Part shown: positions 8,485 to 18,154 of the stretch, one piece after another | How the letters are laid out: each line of letters starts with the position of its first letter | Numbering within the stretch: the first letter of the stretch is position 1 | Assembly: GCA_022827325.1 (NCBI GenBank) | Contig: JAJDTE010000007.1 | Coordinates: 23,084 to 87,083 of the forward strand | Length of the DNA stretch: 64,000 nt | From: VYFG01 sp022827325 | GTDB lineage: Bacteria; Pseudomonadota; Gammaproteobacteria; Arenicellales; Poriferihabitantaceae | Direction: 5' to 3' | Translations under genes and position numbers: made by a program | Notes under the pieces: model-generated | What the model was told of the DNA's origin: nothing | What the model saw: the letters and a program-made list of their open reading frames with translations, nothing else | The model's database searches: none

Positions 8485-10926
8485 ATGATACTGCTGCTGA
8501 AATCCTGCCTGAAACTGGTTTCGTTCGGGTTTGCATTCGGCAGCGCCATGGCGCTGGGGCTGGCGCTGTACGCCGTTACCCTGCTCCCGGGGCTGCCCAC
8601 CGTGGAGGAGATCCGGGAGGTGCCGCTCAGCATTCCGCTCCGGATCTACAGCGCCGACGGCAAGCTGGTGGCGGAATACGGCAACGAACGGCGCATTCCG
8701 GTCACCCTGGACCAGGCCCCACCGCTCCTGATCGACGCCATTCTCGTGACGGAGGACAACACCTTCTACCATCACACCGGGGTGGATTTCCTGGGCATTG
8801 TCCGCGCGCTCATCAGCAACATCCGCAGCCAGACCCGCGGGCAGGGCGCCAGCACCATCACGATGCAGGTCGTGCGGAACTTTTTTCTCAATCCGGAGAA
8901 AACCTATGTGCGCAAGCTCAAGGAAGTGCTGCTGGCCTTCAACATGGAGCGGGCGCTCACCAAGGATGAAATCCTGGAGCTGTACCTGAACAAGATCTTC
9001 CTGGGGCACCGGGCCTACGGGTTCGCCGCCGCGGCCCAGATCTACTACGGGGTGGACCTCGACAATCTCAGCGTCCCGGAAGTCGCGATGCTGGCGGGCC
9101 TGCCGAAAGCCCCTTCCAGGGACAATCCGATTTCCAACCCCGCCCGGGCGGAGGCGAGGCGCGACCATGTGCTCCAGCGACTCTACGACCTCGGAAAGAT
9201 CGACCGCCTGAGCCTGGAGACGGCCAAGAAGGCCCCCATCACCGCCGACCGACACGTCACGGAAGTGGAGGTCCAGGCCCCCTACGTGGCCGAGATGGCG
9301 CGCCAGTTCCTGGTGGACCGCCTGGGCAACCTCGCCTATGACCGCGGGCTCAACGTCACGCTCACCATCGACAGCCGGTACCAGGAGCATGCCAGCCGTG
9401 CGCTCAGGAAAGGGCTCCTCGACTACGACACGCGCCACGGTTACCGCGGCCCGGCAGGGCACCTGGACATATCCGGGATGACCGTGTCGGACATGGACGA
9501 GGCGCTGTACGCCTATCCCCCCAGCCGCGAACTGGTGCCCGCCCTTGTGCGCGAGGTGCACGGCAACGGGTTCATCGCCCTCACCCGCGACGGGGAGGAC
9601 ATCTCCTTGACGCTGAACGCCATGAAGTGGGCCAGGGCCTACCGGAACGCCAACAGCCAGGGTCCCGAACCCAATGCAGCGGGCGAGGTGGTGAAACCGG
9701 GCGACATCGTCTACGTGGTCCAGGACGGGGAGGACGGCTGGCGGCTCAGCCAGATGCCGGAGGTCTCCGGCGCCCTGGTTTCGCTGGACACGAGAACCGG
9801 GGCCATACTGGCGCTGACCGGGGGATTCGACTACTACCTGAGCAAGTTCAACCGCGCCATCCAGGCAGAGCGCCAGCCCGGCTCGAATATCAAGCCATTC
9901 ATCTATTCCGCCGCACTGGACAACGGCTTCACCCCGGGAAGCCTGGTGAGCAGCGCGCCCATCGTGGTCGAGGACGATCTCGAGGGCATCTGGCGGCCGG
10001 AAAACTACAGCAGGAAGTTCTTCGGCCCCACCCGCCTTCGCAAGGCGCTCAGCCTGTCGCTCAACCTGGTGTCCGTCCGGCTGCTCAGGGCCATGGGCGT
10101 GGACACTGCCATCGAGCACCTTACCCGGTTCGGGTTCGACCCGGAAAGCCTTCCCCGGAGCCTGTCGATCTCGCTCGGCTCCACCGCGGCCACCCCCCTG
10201 GAAATCGCCCGGGGGTACTCGGTATTCGCCAACAACGGCCGGCTGACCAGGCCCTATTTCATCGCCAGCATCGAGGATGCCGACGGCAATCCCGTGGAAC
10301 TGGAGCCGGCCTCCGGTGCGTCCTGCCAGGACTGCGGCATTGAGGCGCCGGACGACAACGAGGCTGAAATGACGGCTGCCCGGGCCATGGACCGGGACAT
10401 CCCGCTCGGACCGGCGGAGCCGGTACAGGCAATCAGTCCGCAAAACGCGTTCCTGGTCCGGAACATGATGCGGCAGGTCATCCGCAGCGGCACCGGAAGA
10501 AAGGCCCTGGCCCTCGGGAGGGAGGACCTGGCCGGGAAGACCGGAACCACCAACAACTTCCGGGATGCCTGGTTCTCCGGCTTTACCGCCGATGTCACCA
10601 CCACGGTGTTTGTGGGATTCGATGAGCCCGAGCACCTCGGGCGCAGGGAGTCCGGCGCCAGCGCGGCGCTGCCGATCTGGGTGGACTTCATGGGCGGCGT
10701 CCTGCCGGACTTTCCGGAACAGCCCGAGGAAATTCCGGAGGAGATCGTGGTGCGTTTCATCAACAGCGACACCGGCGAGCTCACCCGGGACGACGACCCC
10801 GACGGCTACGACGAATACTTTCTCGCGGGCACGGAGCCCACCAACGCGGTCCGCCCGCTGGTGGACGCGGGCAGGACGTCAGGCGGCACGGTCACCGATG
10901 ATGCGGTGTCCGAATCGCTCTTCTGA
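8485..10926 (+). CDS. mrcA: Penicillin-binding protein 1A, bifunctional peptidoglycan synthase
   Basis: Class A PBP polymerising and cross-linking peptidoglycan, anchored in the inner membrane. From ATG 8485 it is 813 aa (E. coli 850). One N-terminal membrane segment (residues about 5-30) is followed by the GT51 glycosyltransferase with TEDNTFYHHTGVD (catalytic Glu), GASTITMQVVRN and LYLNKIFLGHRAYG. An OB-like insert (about 350-440) precedes the transpeptidase with SNIK (SxxK serine), SLN, and KTGTTNNF. The frame is open for 83 codons upstream, but the membrane anchor right after ATG 8485 favours this start. Its activator LpoA is encoded 8 kb away. Confidence 0.95.
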   Translation: MILLLKSCLKLVSFGFAFGSAMALGLALYAVTLLPGLPTVEEIREVPLSIPLRIYSADGKLVAEYGNERRIPVTLDQAPPLLIDAILVTEDNTFYHHTGVDFLGIVRALISNIRSQTRGQGASTITMQVVRNFFLNPEKTYVRKLKEVLLAFNMERALTKDEILELYLNKIFLGHRAYGFAAAAQIYYGVDLDNLSVPEVAMLAGLPKAPSRDNPISNPARAEARRDHVLQRLYDLGKIDRLSLETAKKAPITADRHVTEVEVQAPYVAEMARQFLVDRLGNLAYDRGLNVTLTIDSRYQEHASRALRKGLLDYDTRHGYRGPAGHLDISGMTVSDMDEALYAYPPSRELVPALVREVHGNGFIALTRDGEDISLTLNAMKWARAYRNANSQGPEPNAAGEVVKPGDIVYVVQDGEDGWRLSQMPEVSGALVSLDTRTGAILALTGGFDYYLSKFNRAIQAERQPGSNIKPFIYSAALDNGFTPGSLVSSAPIVVEDDLEGIWRPENYSRKFFGPTRLRKALSLSLNLVSVRLLRAMGVDTAIEHLTRFGFDPESLPRSLSISLGSTAATPLEIARGYSVFANNGRLTRPYFIASIEDADGNPVELEPASGASCQDCGIEAPDDNEAEMTAARAMDRDIPLGPAEPVQAISPQNAFLVRNMMRQVIRSGTGRKALALGREDLAGKTGTTNNFRDAWFSGFTADVTTTVFVGFDEPEHLGRRESGASAALPIWVDFMGGVLPDFPEQPEEIPEEIVVRFINSDTGELTRDDDPDGYDEYFLAGTEPTNAVRPLVDAGRTSGGTVTDDAVSESLF

Positions 10927-10961
10927 AGGACCGCCACCGGGGGCCGGGAAGGCGGGAGAGG

Positions 10962-11310
10962 CGGGAGCCGGCCGATAAGCCGGGTTCTGTCGAGGACAGC
11001 CATTCATCTGGGGCGCCCGTCACCGGACGCCTCAAGCAACCTACCCGGATCCGACGCGGGCCACGCCTGGGGATCCCTATTCGGTCTTGCTCCAGGTGGG
11101 GTTTGCCCTGCCACCGCCGTTACCGGCAGCGCGGTGCGCTCTTACCGCACCTTTTCACCCTTACCGCGGAGCGGTCCGCGGCGGTCTGTTTTCTGTGGCA
11201 CTTTCCGTCGGCTCGCGCCGCCCAGGAATTACCTGGCACCCTGCCCTGTGGAGCCCGGACTTTCCTCCCCGGCGACCGGCGCCGGGGCGACTGCCTGGCC
11301 GACTCCCGGG
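10962..11310 (-). ncRNA. rnpB: RNase P RNA, bacterial type A
   Basis: The minus strand carries the conserved rnpB core: GAGGAAAGTCCGGGCTCCA near the 5' side, CAGGGTGCCAGGTAA, AAGGGTGAAAAGGTGCGGTA, GCAAGACCGAATAGGG, and the 3' motif GACAGAACCCGGCTTATCGG. The ends pair as P1 (GGGAGTCGGCC with GGCCGGCTCCC, one G-U). Length of about 349 nt fits type A. Ends are approximate to a few bases. It matures tRNA 5' ends with RnpA. Confidence 0.96.
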
Positions 11311-11334
11311 GGGGATTATAACGTCAATGCCCCG

Positions 11335-12015
11335 TCATCCGCCTTCCGCCTGCTGCCCTCCCCCGGACACGCTGGTCGCGATGCTCGCCGGGTCGAGCAG
11401 CTTGCGGGCAATGCGCCGGACCTCGATCCAGCGGAACCGCACGGAGTTGAGGACGATTTCCTCGTCCATCCGCTTCAGCTCGTCCACGATGGGCGCCCAT
11501 TGCACCAGGGCCGGCGGGCTCTCGGTGAACATCGTGTCGTCGTCCACCAGGCGCTCCCACAGGACGCCGCGTATGCGTTCCTGGTACCGATTCCGGGCCT
11601 CGCCGAATTCCCCGCCCGCATCCGGCGGAATGCCGGTGTCCCCCAGGATTTCCTCCGCCACACCGCGCATGAGCTTCCCGGTGCTCTCCCCGTCCAGGGC
11701 CCCGGACCGGCAAAGAATCGCCCCCGAGAACACGGTCAGGTCGGAAACACAGGCCAGCCAGACATGCCACTTCGCGATGTTGATGGATTCCAGCATCCTC
11801 GGGTGCTCGAACAGTTCCGGGAACCGGGTGCCGGCACGGGTTTTCAGGTATCCGTACAGCGAGGTCTGGGACACATGGCTTGCCCGGGAGGTAATGAATT
11901 TTCTGAGGGATTCGGCATCCACCACCACATGCCGCCTGCCGAGCTTCTTGAAACCAAGATAGGTCCCCATTTTTTCCCAGGGTGTCCTGGAGAGTAATTT
12001 CAATGCATCTGTCAT
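11335..12015 (-). CDS. Conserved protein of unknown function
   Basis: 226 aa from ATG 12015 (an in-frame ATG 30 bases upstream is the alternative; neither has a strong ribosome-binding site). The sequence is soluble and mostly helical in character, with no signal peptide or membrane span. I do not recognise a domain; motifs such as LSRTPWEKMGTYLGFKKLG and FPELFEHPRMLESINIAKWH look conserved rather than random. It lies upstream of rnpB on the same strand and divergent from the symporter pair, sharing a 160-bp AT-rich promoter region with it. Confidence 0.7.
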   Translation of the reverse strand: MTDALKLLSRTPWEKMGTYLGFKKLGRRHVVVDAESLRKFITSRASHVSQTSLYGYLKTRAGTRFPELFEHPRMLESINIAKWHVWLACVSDLTVFSGAILCRSGALDGESTGKLMRGVAEEILGDTGIPPDAGGEFGEARNRYQERIRGVLWERLVDDDTMFTESPPALVQWAPIVDELKRMDEEIVLNSVRFRWIEVRRIARKLLDPASIATSVSGGGQQAEGG

Positions 12016-12176
12016 AATTCCGACCGGACCCGGGTGTTGCGGCACGCTGTTTCTACATGGTGCAATTTCATCCGCTTTTCAGTTAATATAGGATGGCGGG
12101 ACAGCTATATCCCGATAGATAACTATATCTTATCCAAAGCAACGACCCACCCTAACAAAACCAAGAGAGGCTACCG

Positions 12177-12437
12177 ATGGCAAACGATTCTAGGCGAGAG
12201 GAGCATTGGGCGCGAACCAGACGTCTGATGATCATTACTCTCATTCTCTGGTTTATCTTCTCGTTCCTGGTGCATTGGTTCGCCGATGCGCTGAACGCGT
12301 TTTCCTTCATGGGATTCCCATTGGGATTCTACATGGCGGCGCAAGGCTCTGAAGTGATCTTTGTACTGCTGATCGTCTGGTTTGCATGGTCGCAGCACAA
12401 GATCGACACAGAGACCGGCTTCGCGGAGGAGGAATAA
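12177..12437 (+). CDS. DUF4212 small subunit of a sodium:solute symporter
   Basis: 86-aa membrane protein with two hydrophobic helices (about 17-35 and 46-68), preceded by an AAGAGAGG ribosome-binding site. DUF4212 proteins are encoded directly before a VC_2705-type Na+:solute symporter and are taken as its small subunit. The large subunit starts 3 bases after this stop, so the genes form a coupled pair. Confidence 0.92.
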   Translation: MANDSRREEHWARTRRLMIITLILWFIFSFLVHWFADALNAFSFMGFPLGFYMAAQGSEVIFVLLIVWFAWSQHKIDTETGFAEEE

Positions 12438-12440
12438 ACC

Positions 12441-14258
12441 ATGATTAAGGGTAACTTCATCGATAACCTGCCGAAGGTCTACGGCCTGTACACGGGCGGC
12501 TTTCTCGTCTTCATCCTGCTCATGGCAGTCTTTGAGCAGATGGGGATGACCGCCGACACCATCGGCATCCTGTTCGTGGCGTTCACGGTCCTCATCTATG
12601 CCGCCATCGGGTGGCTGTCCCGGACCATGCAGGTGGACGCCTACTACGTTGCGGGCCGCCAGGTGCCATCGGTGTTCAACGGCATGGCCACGGCAGCGGA
12701 CTGGATGTCCGGTGCATCCTTCGTGGCAATGGCCGGAGGCATCTACTTCGGCGGTCATGGCTACCTCGCCTTCGTGGTGGGCTGGACCGGCGGATACGTG
12801 CTGGTGGCCTCATTGCTGGCACCGTACCTCCGCAAGTTCGGCTGCTACACGGTGCCCGACTTCATCGGCACCCGCTACGGCGGCAACCTGGCGCGCTTCC
12901 TCGCGGTGGTGGTCCTGGTGGTGACATCGTTCACCTACGTGACAGCGCAGATCAACGCCACCGGCACCATCGCCTCCCGGGCACTGCAGATCCCCTTCGA
13001 GGTCGGCGTCTGGTTCGGTCTCCTCGGCATCCTGCTCTGCTCCATGCTGGGCGGCATGCGGGCGGTGACCTGGACCCAGGTGGCGCAGTACATCGTGCTG
13101 ATCATCGCCTACCTGGTGCCGGTGTTCTGGATGTCCAACAAGCAGGGATTCGGCCTGGTTCCGCAGCTGGTCTATGGCGATGCGGTCATGCGGATCACGG
13201 AGCTCGAAGCCGTATACGGTCTCGGCACCTTGCCGGCCGTTGAGGGCGCCGCAGGCGGACTCAGGGCACTTTCGGTGCCGCACGTCGCCGCCGGCACCGG
13301 CATGGCGGCCTGGAAGTTCGTCACCCTGGTGCTGTGCATGATGGCGGGCACCGCCTCGTTGCCGCACATCCTGATGCGCTACTTCACCACGCCCACGGTC
13401 CGTGCCGCGCGCAATTCGGTGGCCTGGTCGCTGTTCTTCATCTTCCTGCTCTACTTCACCGCCCCGGCACTTGCCACCTTCACCAAGCTCCAGGTGCTTG
13501 ATCCGAGTCTGCCAACCGGCATCATCGGCAAGGCCATCAGCGACGTCAATTCGCTGGAGTGGATACAGAAGTGGGCCAACGTGGGCTTCCTGCAGATCAT
13601 CGACGGCAACGGCAACGGCATTCTGGAACTCAACGAGTTCTTCATGCGAGGGGATATCGTGGTGCTGGCAACGCCGGAAATCGCCGGACTGCCCTACGTG
13701 ATCTCGGGCCTGGTGGCGGCGGGCGGCATGGCCGCGGCAATGTCCACCGCCGACGGGTTGCTGCTGGCCATCGCCAACGCCCTGTCCCATGACCTTTACT
13801 ACAAGATCATCGATCCCAAAGCGGAAACCCACGTCCGCCTGCTGGTGGCGCGGATTCTGCTGATCGTCATCGGGGCAGCGGGCGCGTTCGTCGCCAGCCT
13901 GAAGCTAACCAGTATCCTGGGGGCGGTGGCCTGGGCCTTCGATTTCGCCTGTTCGGGCCTGTTCTTCCCCATCGTGCTCGGAATCTGGTGGAAACGCGCG
14001 AACCGGGCCGGGGCCATCGCGGGCATGCTGTTCGGCTTCCTGGCAGGCACGTGGTATCTCTACATGGTCCGCTTTGCCGGAATGGATCCGTGGATCGGCA
14101 TCGACCACCTGCGCTTCGGTATGATCGGTATGCCGGTGAGCCTGATCGCCATGGTGGTGGTATCGCTGATGACCGCCGAGCCCGACGAGGAAATCAAGAA
14201 GATGGTGGACGATACCAGGGTACCGGCCGGAAAGGCCATCCTGGCTTCCAGCCACTGA
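12441..14258 (+). CDS. Sodium:solute symporter (VC_2705/ActP-like subfamily)
   Basis: 605-aa SSS-family carrier with about 13 hydrophobic segments. Recognisable parts are YYVAGRQVPSVFNGMATAADWMSGASF, the GGMRAVTWTQVAQY motif, and MSTADGLLLAIANALSHD, all typical of acetate/solute symporters. Substrate is unknown; short organic acids are likely by family. Neighbours: DUF4212 partner upstream, strong terminator downstream, and a convergent CBS/DUF294 gene that often accompanies such symporters and may regulate them. Confidence 0.93.
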   Translation: MIKGNFIDNLPKVYGLYTGGFLVFILLMAVFEQMGMTADTIGILFVAFTVLIYAAIGWLSRTMQVDAYYVAGRQVPSVFNGMATAADWMSGASFVAMAGGIYFGGHGYLAFVVGWTGGYVLVASLLAPYLRKFGCYTVPDFIGTRYGGNLARFLAVVVLVVTSFTYVTAQINATGTIASRALQIPFEVGVWFGLLGILLCSMLGGMRAVTWTQVAQYIVLIIAYLVPVFWMSNKQGFGLVPQLVYGDAVMRITELEAVYGLGTLPAVEGAAGGLRALSVPHVAAGTGMAAWKFVTLVLCMMAGTASLPHILMRYFTTPTVRAARNSVAWSLFFIFLLYFTAPALATFTKLQVLDPSLPTGIIGKAISDVNSLEWIQKWANVGFLQIIDGNGNGILELNEFFMRGDIVVLATPEIAGLPYVISGLVAAGGMAAAMSTADGLLLAIANALSHDLYYKIIDPKAETHVRLLVARILLIVIGAAGAFVASLKLTSILGAVAWAFDFACSGLFFPIVLGIWWKRANRAGAIAGMLFGFLAGTWYLYMVRFAGMDPWIGIDHLRFGMIGMPVSLIAMVVVSLMTAEPDEEIKKMVDDTRVPAGKAILASSH

Positions 14259-14278
14259 TTTTCCCGCCTGGGAAGTGA

Positions 14279-14306
14279 AAGCCGGGGCTCCGCCCCGGCT
14301 TTTTTT
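14279..14306 (+). terminator. Rho-independent terminator of the symporter operon
   Basis: A 10-bp perfect stem AAGCCGGGGC / GCCCCGGCTT with a 3-nt loop, followed by a run of T, 20 bases after the symporter stop. Confidence 0.95.
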
Positions 14307-14333
14307 GCCCTCCCTTCCCCCCATTCTCCGGCC

Positions 14334-14690
14334 ATGTTCGAAACTTTCCCAATCTGGCTGCTGGCCCTGGACTACATCCTCGGCATGGTGATGTGGACCC
14401 TGATCGGACGTTTCGGCATGGGCATCTTTCTCCCGGAGAACAGCTCGTTTTTCTTCATGCGCTTCTTCGTGCGCTCCACCGATCCCCTGATCCGGCTGTT
14501 CAGACCCATCACGCCGGGCTTCCTGATCAAGCCCATGGTGCCGCTGTACGTGGCCTGGTTCTTCTACATGATCCGGTTCTACATCATGCCCTGGCTGCTG
14601 GGCTACTCGATCATGGGGATGCTGTCGTTTCCGCTGGAAAGCGAGTTCGCCCGCGGGGTGGCGGAGTTCATCGGCATCTTCGTGGACTGA
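14334..14690 (+). CDS. Small integral membrane protein
   Basis: 118 aa with two to three hydrophobic helices: residues about 4-30, 65-90 and 90-105. The centre FFVRSTDPLIRLFRPITPGF resembles the loop of YggT-type proteins, but the match is too weak to name it. It follows the terminator by 28 bases and converges with the DUF294 gene. Function unknown. Confidence 0.7.
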   Translation: MFETFPIWLLALDYILGMVMWTLIGRFGMGIFLPENSSFFFMRFFVRSTDPLIRLFRPITPGFLIKPMVPLYVAWFFYMIRFYIMPWLLGYSIMGMLSFPLESEFARGVAEFIGIFVD

Positions 14691-14723
14691 ACCGGTGCCG
14701 GCGGGCGCCGGAATGGACCGGTC

Positions 14724-16913
14724 CTACCCCCGCCCCAGGGGATCCCCCAGCAGGTTGGACACGTAATCCACCCGGTCGAGTGCCCACTTGAGCCGCTGCC
14801 TGGCGGGAGCCGTCATTTCCGCGGGCGCGACCCGGTTGGACGGCGGGACCCCGCGGGACATGTCCCGGACCTGCTGGCCGAGAATGGAGGCCAGTACGAT
14901 CCGGTGCACCTCCAGCAGGTTCTGGTGCACCTCGCGCATCGGATCGTCCTTTGCGAGTTCCCCCATGGCGGACTCGAGCCGGCCGCGGGTCGAACGCACC
15001 CGGATGCCCTCCTGGATCGCCAACACCCTGGCCGCCGAGAACACCGGGAGGAGGCCGCTCCTCTTCACGTCCAGACGCCCCTCCTCCAGCTTCAGCCGGC
15101 CGAGGATGCCGATGGCGCTGTCGAAGCGGCAGGCATTGAGCTTCAGCAGCGTCAGGAACTCGCGCGACGCGGCGCCGACCCTGAACGCCTGGTCCAGCAG
15201 CGACGCGCCGAGACCCCGGTCGCCATGCACGACCCGGGCATCGTAGAAGATGTCGACGTTCAGGATGTCCTCGGGACGGCGCCTGCGCACCCAGGTGCCG
15301 ACCTCGTCCTGCCAGGCGGACAGGGTCCTGCGCCATTCGCCGTTCATGGACATCACGCCGCCCTTGCAGTACGGCACCCCCACCAGGTCCAGGATATAGG
15401 ACACCCTGGCCCCCAGTTCCGCAAACCACCGGTCCGCTTCCCCGTCGTCCGCCCCGTGTTCCCCGTCCGCGTACACGATGGCATTGTCCTGGTCCATTGC
15501 AAGAAGCGACTCCCCGCGCCCCCCGGACCCCAGTACGAGCATGGCCCACGGCCGCGGCGCCCTGCCGTGGCCCGCACCCTCCATTTCCGCTTCCGCCAGC
15601 TCGCAGGCCCGGCGGGTGAGCGAGCACAGTTCATGGGAGACCACCTCGGCGATGTCCCGGACATCGACCCCGTGCTCCAGGAGGCTCCGGGATACCGGTG
15701 CGAGCGCGGACCAGGCCCTGCCGAGGGCCTCGGGGGTTTCCGCAAGGTCGATGCTGTCGTCCAGGTTCAGGGCATCGCCGTCACCGCCCTTCAGCAGGTC
15801 CCTTGCGGAAATGGCCCCGGTGACCGCCCCGCCGTCATCGTGGACGGCCAGGTGGCGGAATCCCTGCCGGGACATCCGCCCCGCGGCGCGATAGACGAAT
15901 TCGGCTCCGTGGATACTTTCCAGGGGCCGCGTGGCCAGGCTCTCCAGGGGCAGTTCGAGCGCCCCTTCCCGCTGCCGGTCGATGGCACGGAGGATGTCCC
16001 GCTCCGTGACGATTCCGGACGCCTCCGGGCGCACCGCTCCGCCGCGCCCGTCGCCGAGGAATACCGAACTCACCCCCCGCGCCATCATGCGGGACAGGGC
16101 CTCGCCCGCGGTCCGGTCCGCCGGCATCACCTCGGGGTCCTCCGTCATCAGGTCCGCCACGCGCAGCCGGTATTGCCCGGCATCCAGCGCGGGCGGCAGG
16201 GAATCCTCGTCGGGATCGTCTTCGCCGGCGGCCTCGCTGGCCCGCTCCCAGGGCGGCGGCGCCCCTTCCGGCAGGACATTCCTGGACTCCTGGCAGACCC
16301 GCAGGGCCTCCCCCACGGTACGGATGCCTCCCTGGCGCAACGCCGGCAGCAGGGCAACGAAGATTTCCGCGGCCGCAAGCGCATCGCCAATGGCACTGTG
16401 CCGGCCGGTAACGGTGATCCCCAGGCGGGCCGCCACGGTGTCCAGGGCATAGTCCGGCAGGGCCGGCATGACCCGGCGCGCCAGGAGCGCGATATCAAGG
16501 AAGCCGGGGGCTTCCCAGGGAATTGCCGCCAGCGCATGCTCCCGGCGGAGGATGGCGATATCGAATCCGACGGAGAACCCCACCACGAGCGATGGACCCA
16601 GCCAGTCGTCCAGTGGTCCGGCAACTCCGCCGAAGTCGGGCGCCCCGGCCAGGTCGTCCCTTGAAATGCCGTGCACCGCAAACGACGCCGGGGGAATGTC
16701 CACCTCCGGATTGACCAGGGTCTCGAACCGGTCTTCCGGATCGACCTGCCCGCCCCGGATCCGGACGCCGCCAAGCTGGATCAGCCGGTCCCTGAATATG
16801 TCCAGCCCGGTGGTTTCGCAGTCCAGGGAAACCAGCCCCGCGGCCACCAGCGGCCGGGTGGCGCTGTCAGGCCCGCCCTTCCGGGCGGATATCAGGTTGC
16901 GATCAGGGGACAT
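14724..16913 (-). CDS. DnaQ-like exonuclease / CBS pair / DUF294 nucleotidyltransferase fusion
   Basis: 729-aa cytosolic protein. Residues about 25-185 are a 3'-5' exonuclease fold with ExoI SLDCETTGLD, a VVGFSVGFDIAIL ExoII-like motif, and ExoIII GRHSAIGDALAAAE. Residues about 245-370 hold two CBS domains (VADLMTEDPEVMPADRTAGEAL; GIVTERDILRAI; GAISARDLL), which usually bind adenosyl ligands. Residues about 375-720 are the DUF294 nucleotidyltransferase with GSGGRGESLLAMDQDNAIVY (GS-x10-D-x-D) plus its C-terminal domain. In several proteobacteria exonuclease and DUF294 are separate neighbouring genes; here they are fused. Convergent to the symporter. Confidence 0.9.
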   Translation of the reverse strand: MSPDRNLISARKGGPDSATRPLVAAGLVSLDCETTGLDIFRDRLIQLGGVRIRGGQVDPEDRFETLVNPEVDIPPASFAVHGISRDDLAGAPDFGGVAGPLDDWLGPSLVVGFSVGFDIAILRREHALAAIPWEAPGFLDIALLARRVMPALPDYALDTVAARLGITVTGRHSAIGDALAAAEIFVALLPALRQGGIRTVGEALRVCQESRNVLPEGAPPPWERASEAAGEDDPDEDSLPPALDAGQYRLRVADLMTEDPEVMPADRTAGEALSRMMARGVSSVFLGDGRGGAVRPEASGIVTERDILRAIDRQREGALELPLESLATRPLESIHGAEFVYRAAGRMSRQGFRHLAVHDDGGAVTGAISARDLLKGGDGDALNLDDSIDLAETPEALGRAWSALAPVSRSLLEHGVDVRDIAEVVSHELCSLTRRACELAEAEMEGAGHGRAPRPWAMLVLGSGGRGESLLAMDQDNAIVYADGEHGADDGEADRWFAELGARVSYILDLVGVPYCKGGVMSMNGEWRRTLSAWQDEVGTWVRRRRPEDILNVDIFYDARVVHGDRGLGASLLDQAFRVGAASREFLTLLKLNACRFDSAIGILGRLKLEEGRLDVKRSGLLPVFSAARVLAIQEGIRVRSTRGRLESAMGELAKDDPMREVHQNLLEVHRIVLASILGQQVRDMSRGVPPSNRVAPAEMTAPARQRLKWALDRVDYVSNLLGDPLGRG

Positions 16914-17009
16914 GGCGATACCAACACGACCAATGCATTTTATAATCTGCGATATTGTTTTGATACTAAACGTGATCTGGCAATAATCATATCCACGCTC
17001 AAAGGTTGA

Positions 17010-17873
17010 ATGATGAATACAGAGCTACCCAGAGAGATCACACACGAGGAAATCGAAACCTGGCGCCGGGATGGGGTTATATTGCTGAAAGCAATGTTTG
17101 ATGATGACTGGATAGAATTACTCAAAAAGGGCCTGGATCAAAACTGTGGGAACCCGACACACCGGGCTCGAGCCTGGGATCGTGATTCCCGGGGGTGCAC
17201 CATGTTCTGGGATAGCCAGGCGTGGCAGGGAATAAAGGAATACCAAAAGTTCATCTTCAGTTCCCCTGCCGCCCAGCTTGCCGGGAAACTGTTGCAATCC
17301 AGAGAGATAAACTTTTTTTTTGACGCAGTCTTTGTGCGCTCCCCGGGATCCCGGTTCTCAACACCATGGCACCAGGATGAACCTTATTGGTCAATCGAGG
17401 GCTATGACACCTGCACGATCTGGATGCCACTCACGCCCGTAAGAAAGAAAAGCGCCCTGGCCTTTGTGCCGGGCTCCCATTTGGGTAACCGGGTGTTTGA
17501 TCAGTACAATTTTGGCGACCTGAACCCGGACGGTAAACCCGATGTGGACCAGGTGGATTTTTCCGGCATCGCCGAGCGCTCCATTCCTGATATCGACGCC
17601 AGTCCCGGGCGATACGGCGTCATGAGTTGGGACATGGTGCCGGGAGATTGCGTCGTTTTTAATGGCCGCACCCTGCATGGTGGTTCAGGAAACCTGGACG
17701 AAGATCAGGAATTGCAAGTATTTACCAGCAAGTGGATGGGCGATGATGTACGCATAAAATTCAGGGAATGCGGAATGGACCCGGATCACAGCGATATCAT
17801 GACAAAATACGGGCTCAAGCCCGGAGACCGGCCTGGAACCGAACTGTACCCCAGAGTCTGGAAGAAGGCTTAG
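17010..17873 (+). CDS. Phytanoyl-CoA dioxygenase (PhyH) family protein
   Basis: 287-aa Fe(II)/2-oxoglutarate-dependent oxygenase family member. The facial triad is visible as WHQDEPYW (H-x-D, about residues 125-128) and the distal His in GRTLHGGSGN (about 225). Substrate unknown. ATG 17010 or the next ATG 17013; AAAGG lies 7-10 bases upstream. The gene and its upstream region are visibly more AT-rich than the neighbours and it stands alone, suggesting transfer. Confidence 0.85.
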   Translation: MMNTELPREITHEEIETWRRDGVILLKAMFDDDWIELLKKGLDQNCGNPTHRARAWDRDSRGCTMFWDSQAWQGIKEYQKFIFSSPAAQLAGKLLQSREINFFFDAVFVRSPGSRFSTPWHQDEPYWSIEGYDTCTIWMPLTPVRKKSALAFVPGSHLGNRVFDQYNFGDLNPDGKPDVDQVDFSGIAERSIPDIDASPGRYGVMSWDMVPGDCVVFNGRTLHGGSGNLDEDQELQVFTSKWMGDDVRIKFRECGMDPDHSDIMTKYGLKPGDRPGTELYPRVWKKA

Positions 17874-18154
17874 CAGCGCCGGTTGGCCGCTGGCATGGCA
17901 GTGGAGGCCGCCGCCTGCATGCCACGAGCCAAGTGTGATACTCATGGTCTGTCCTGTAACGAGCCGGTCCGTATTGGTTGCAGGGATCTCACAAGGGCCC
18001 GGATTGAGGCCAGGTTCTCCCTCACCGGTGATCTCGGGCGATCCATGTCATGTGCAAATTTCTCCTGCGCAAGGGAGGAAACCCTGCGGGTGCTGCCTGC
18101 GATGCAACAGTGACCGCGCCCGTCCGGTCATCGAATCGCGATGGCTCCGGCCGC

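Noticed and set aside
8065..10635. Very long open minus-strand frame (about 850 codons) across mrcA
   Set aside because: It is antisense to a gene with complete PBP1A motifs; long antisense frames are common at this GC content and it has no recognisable domain.
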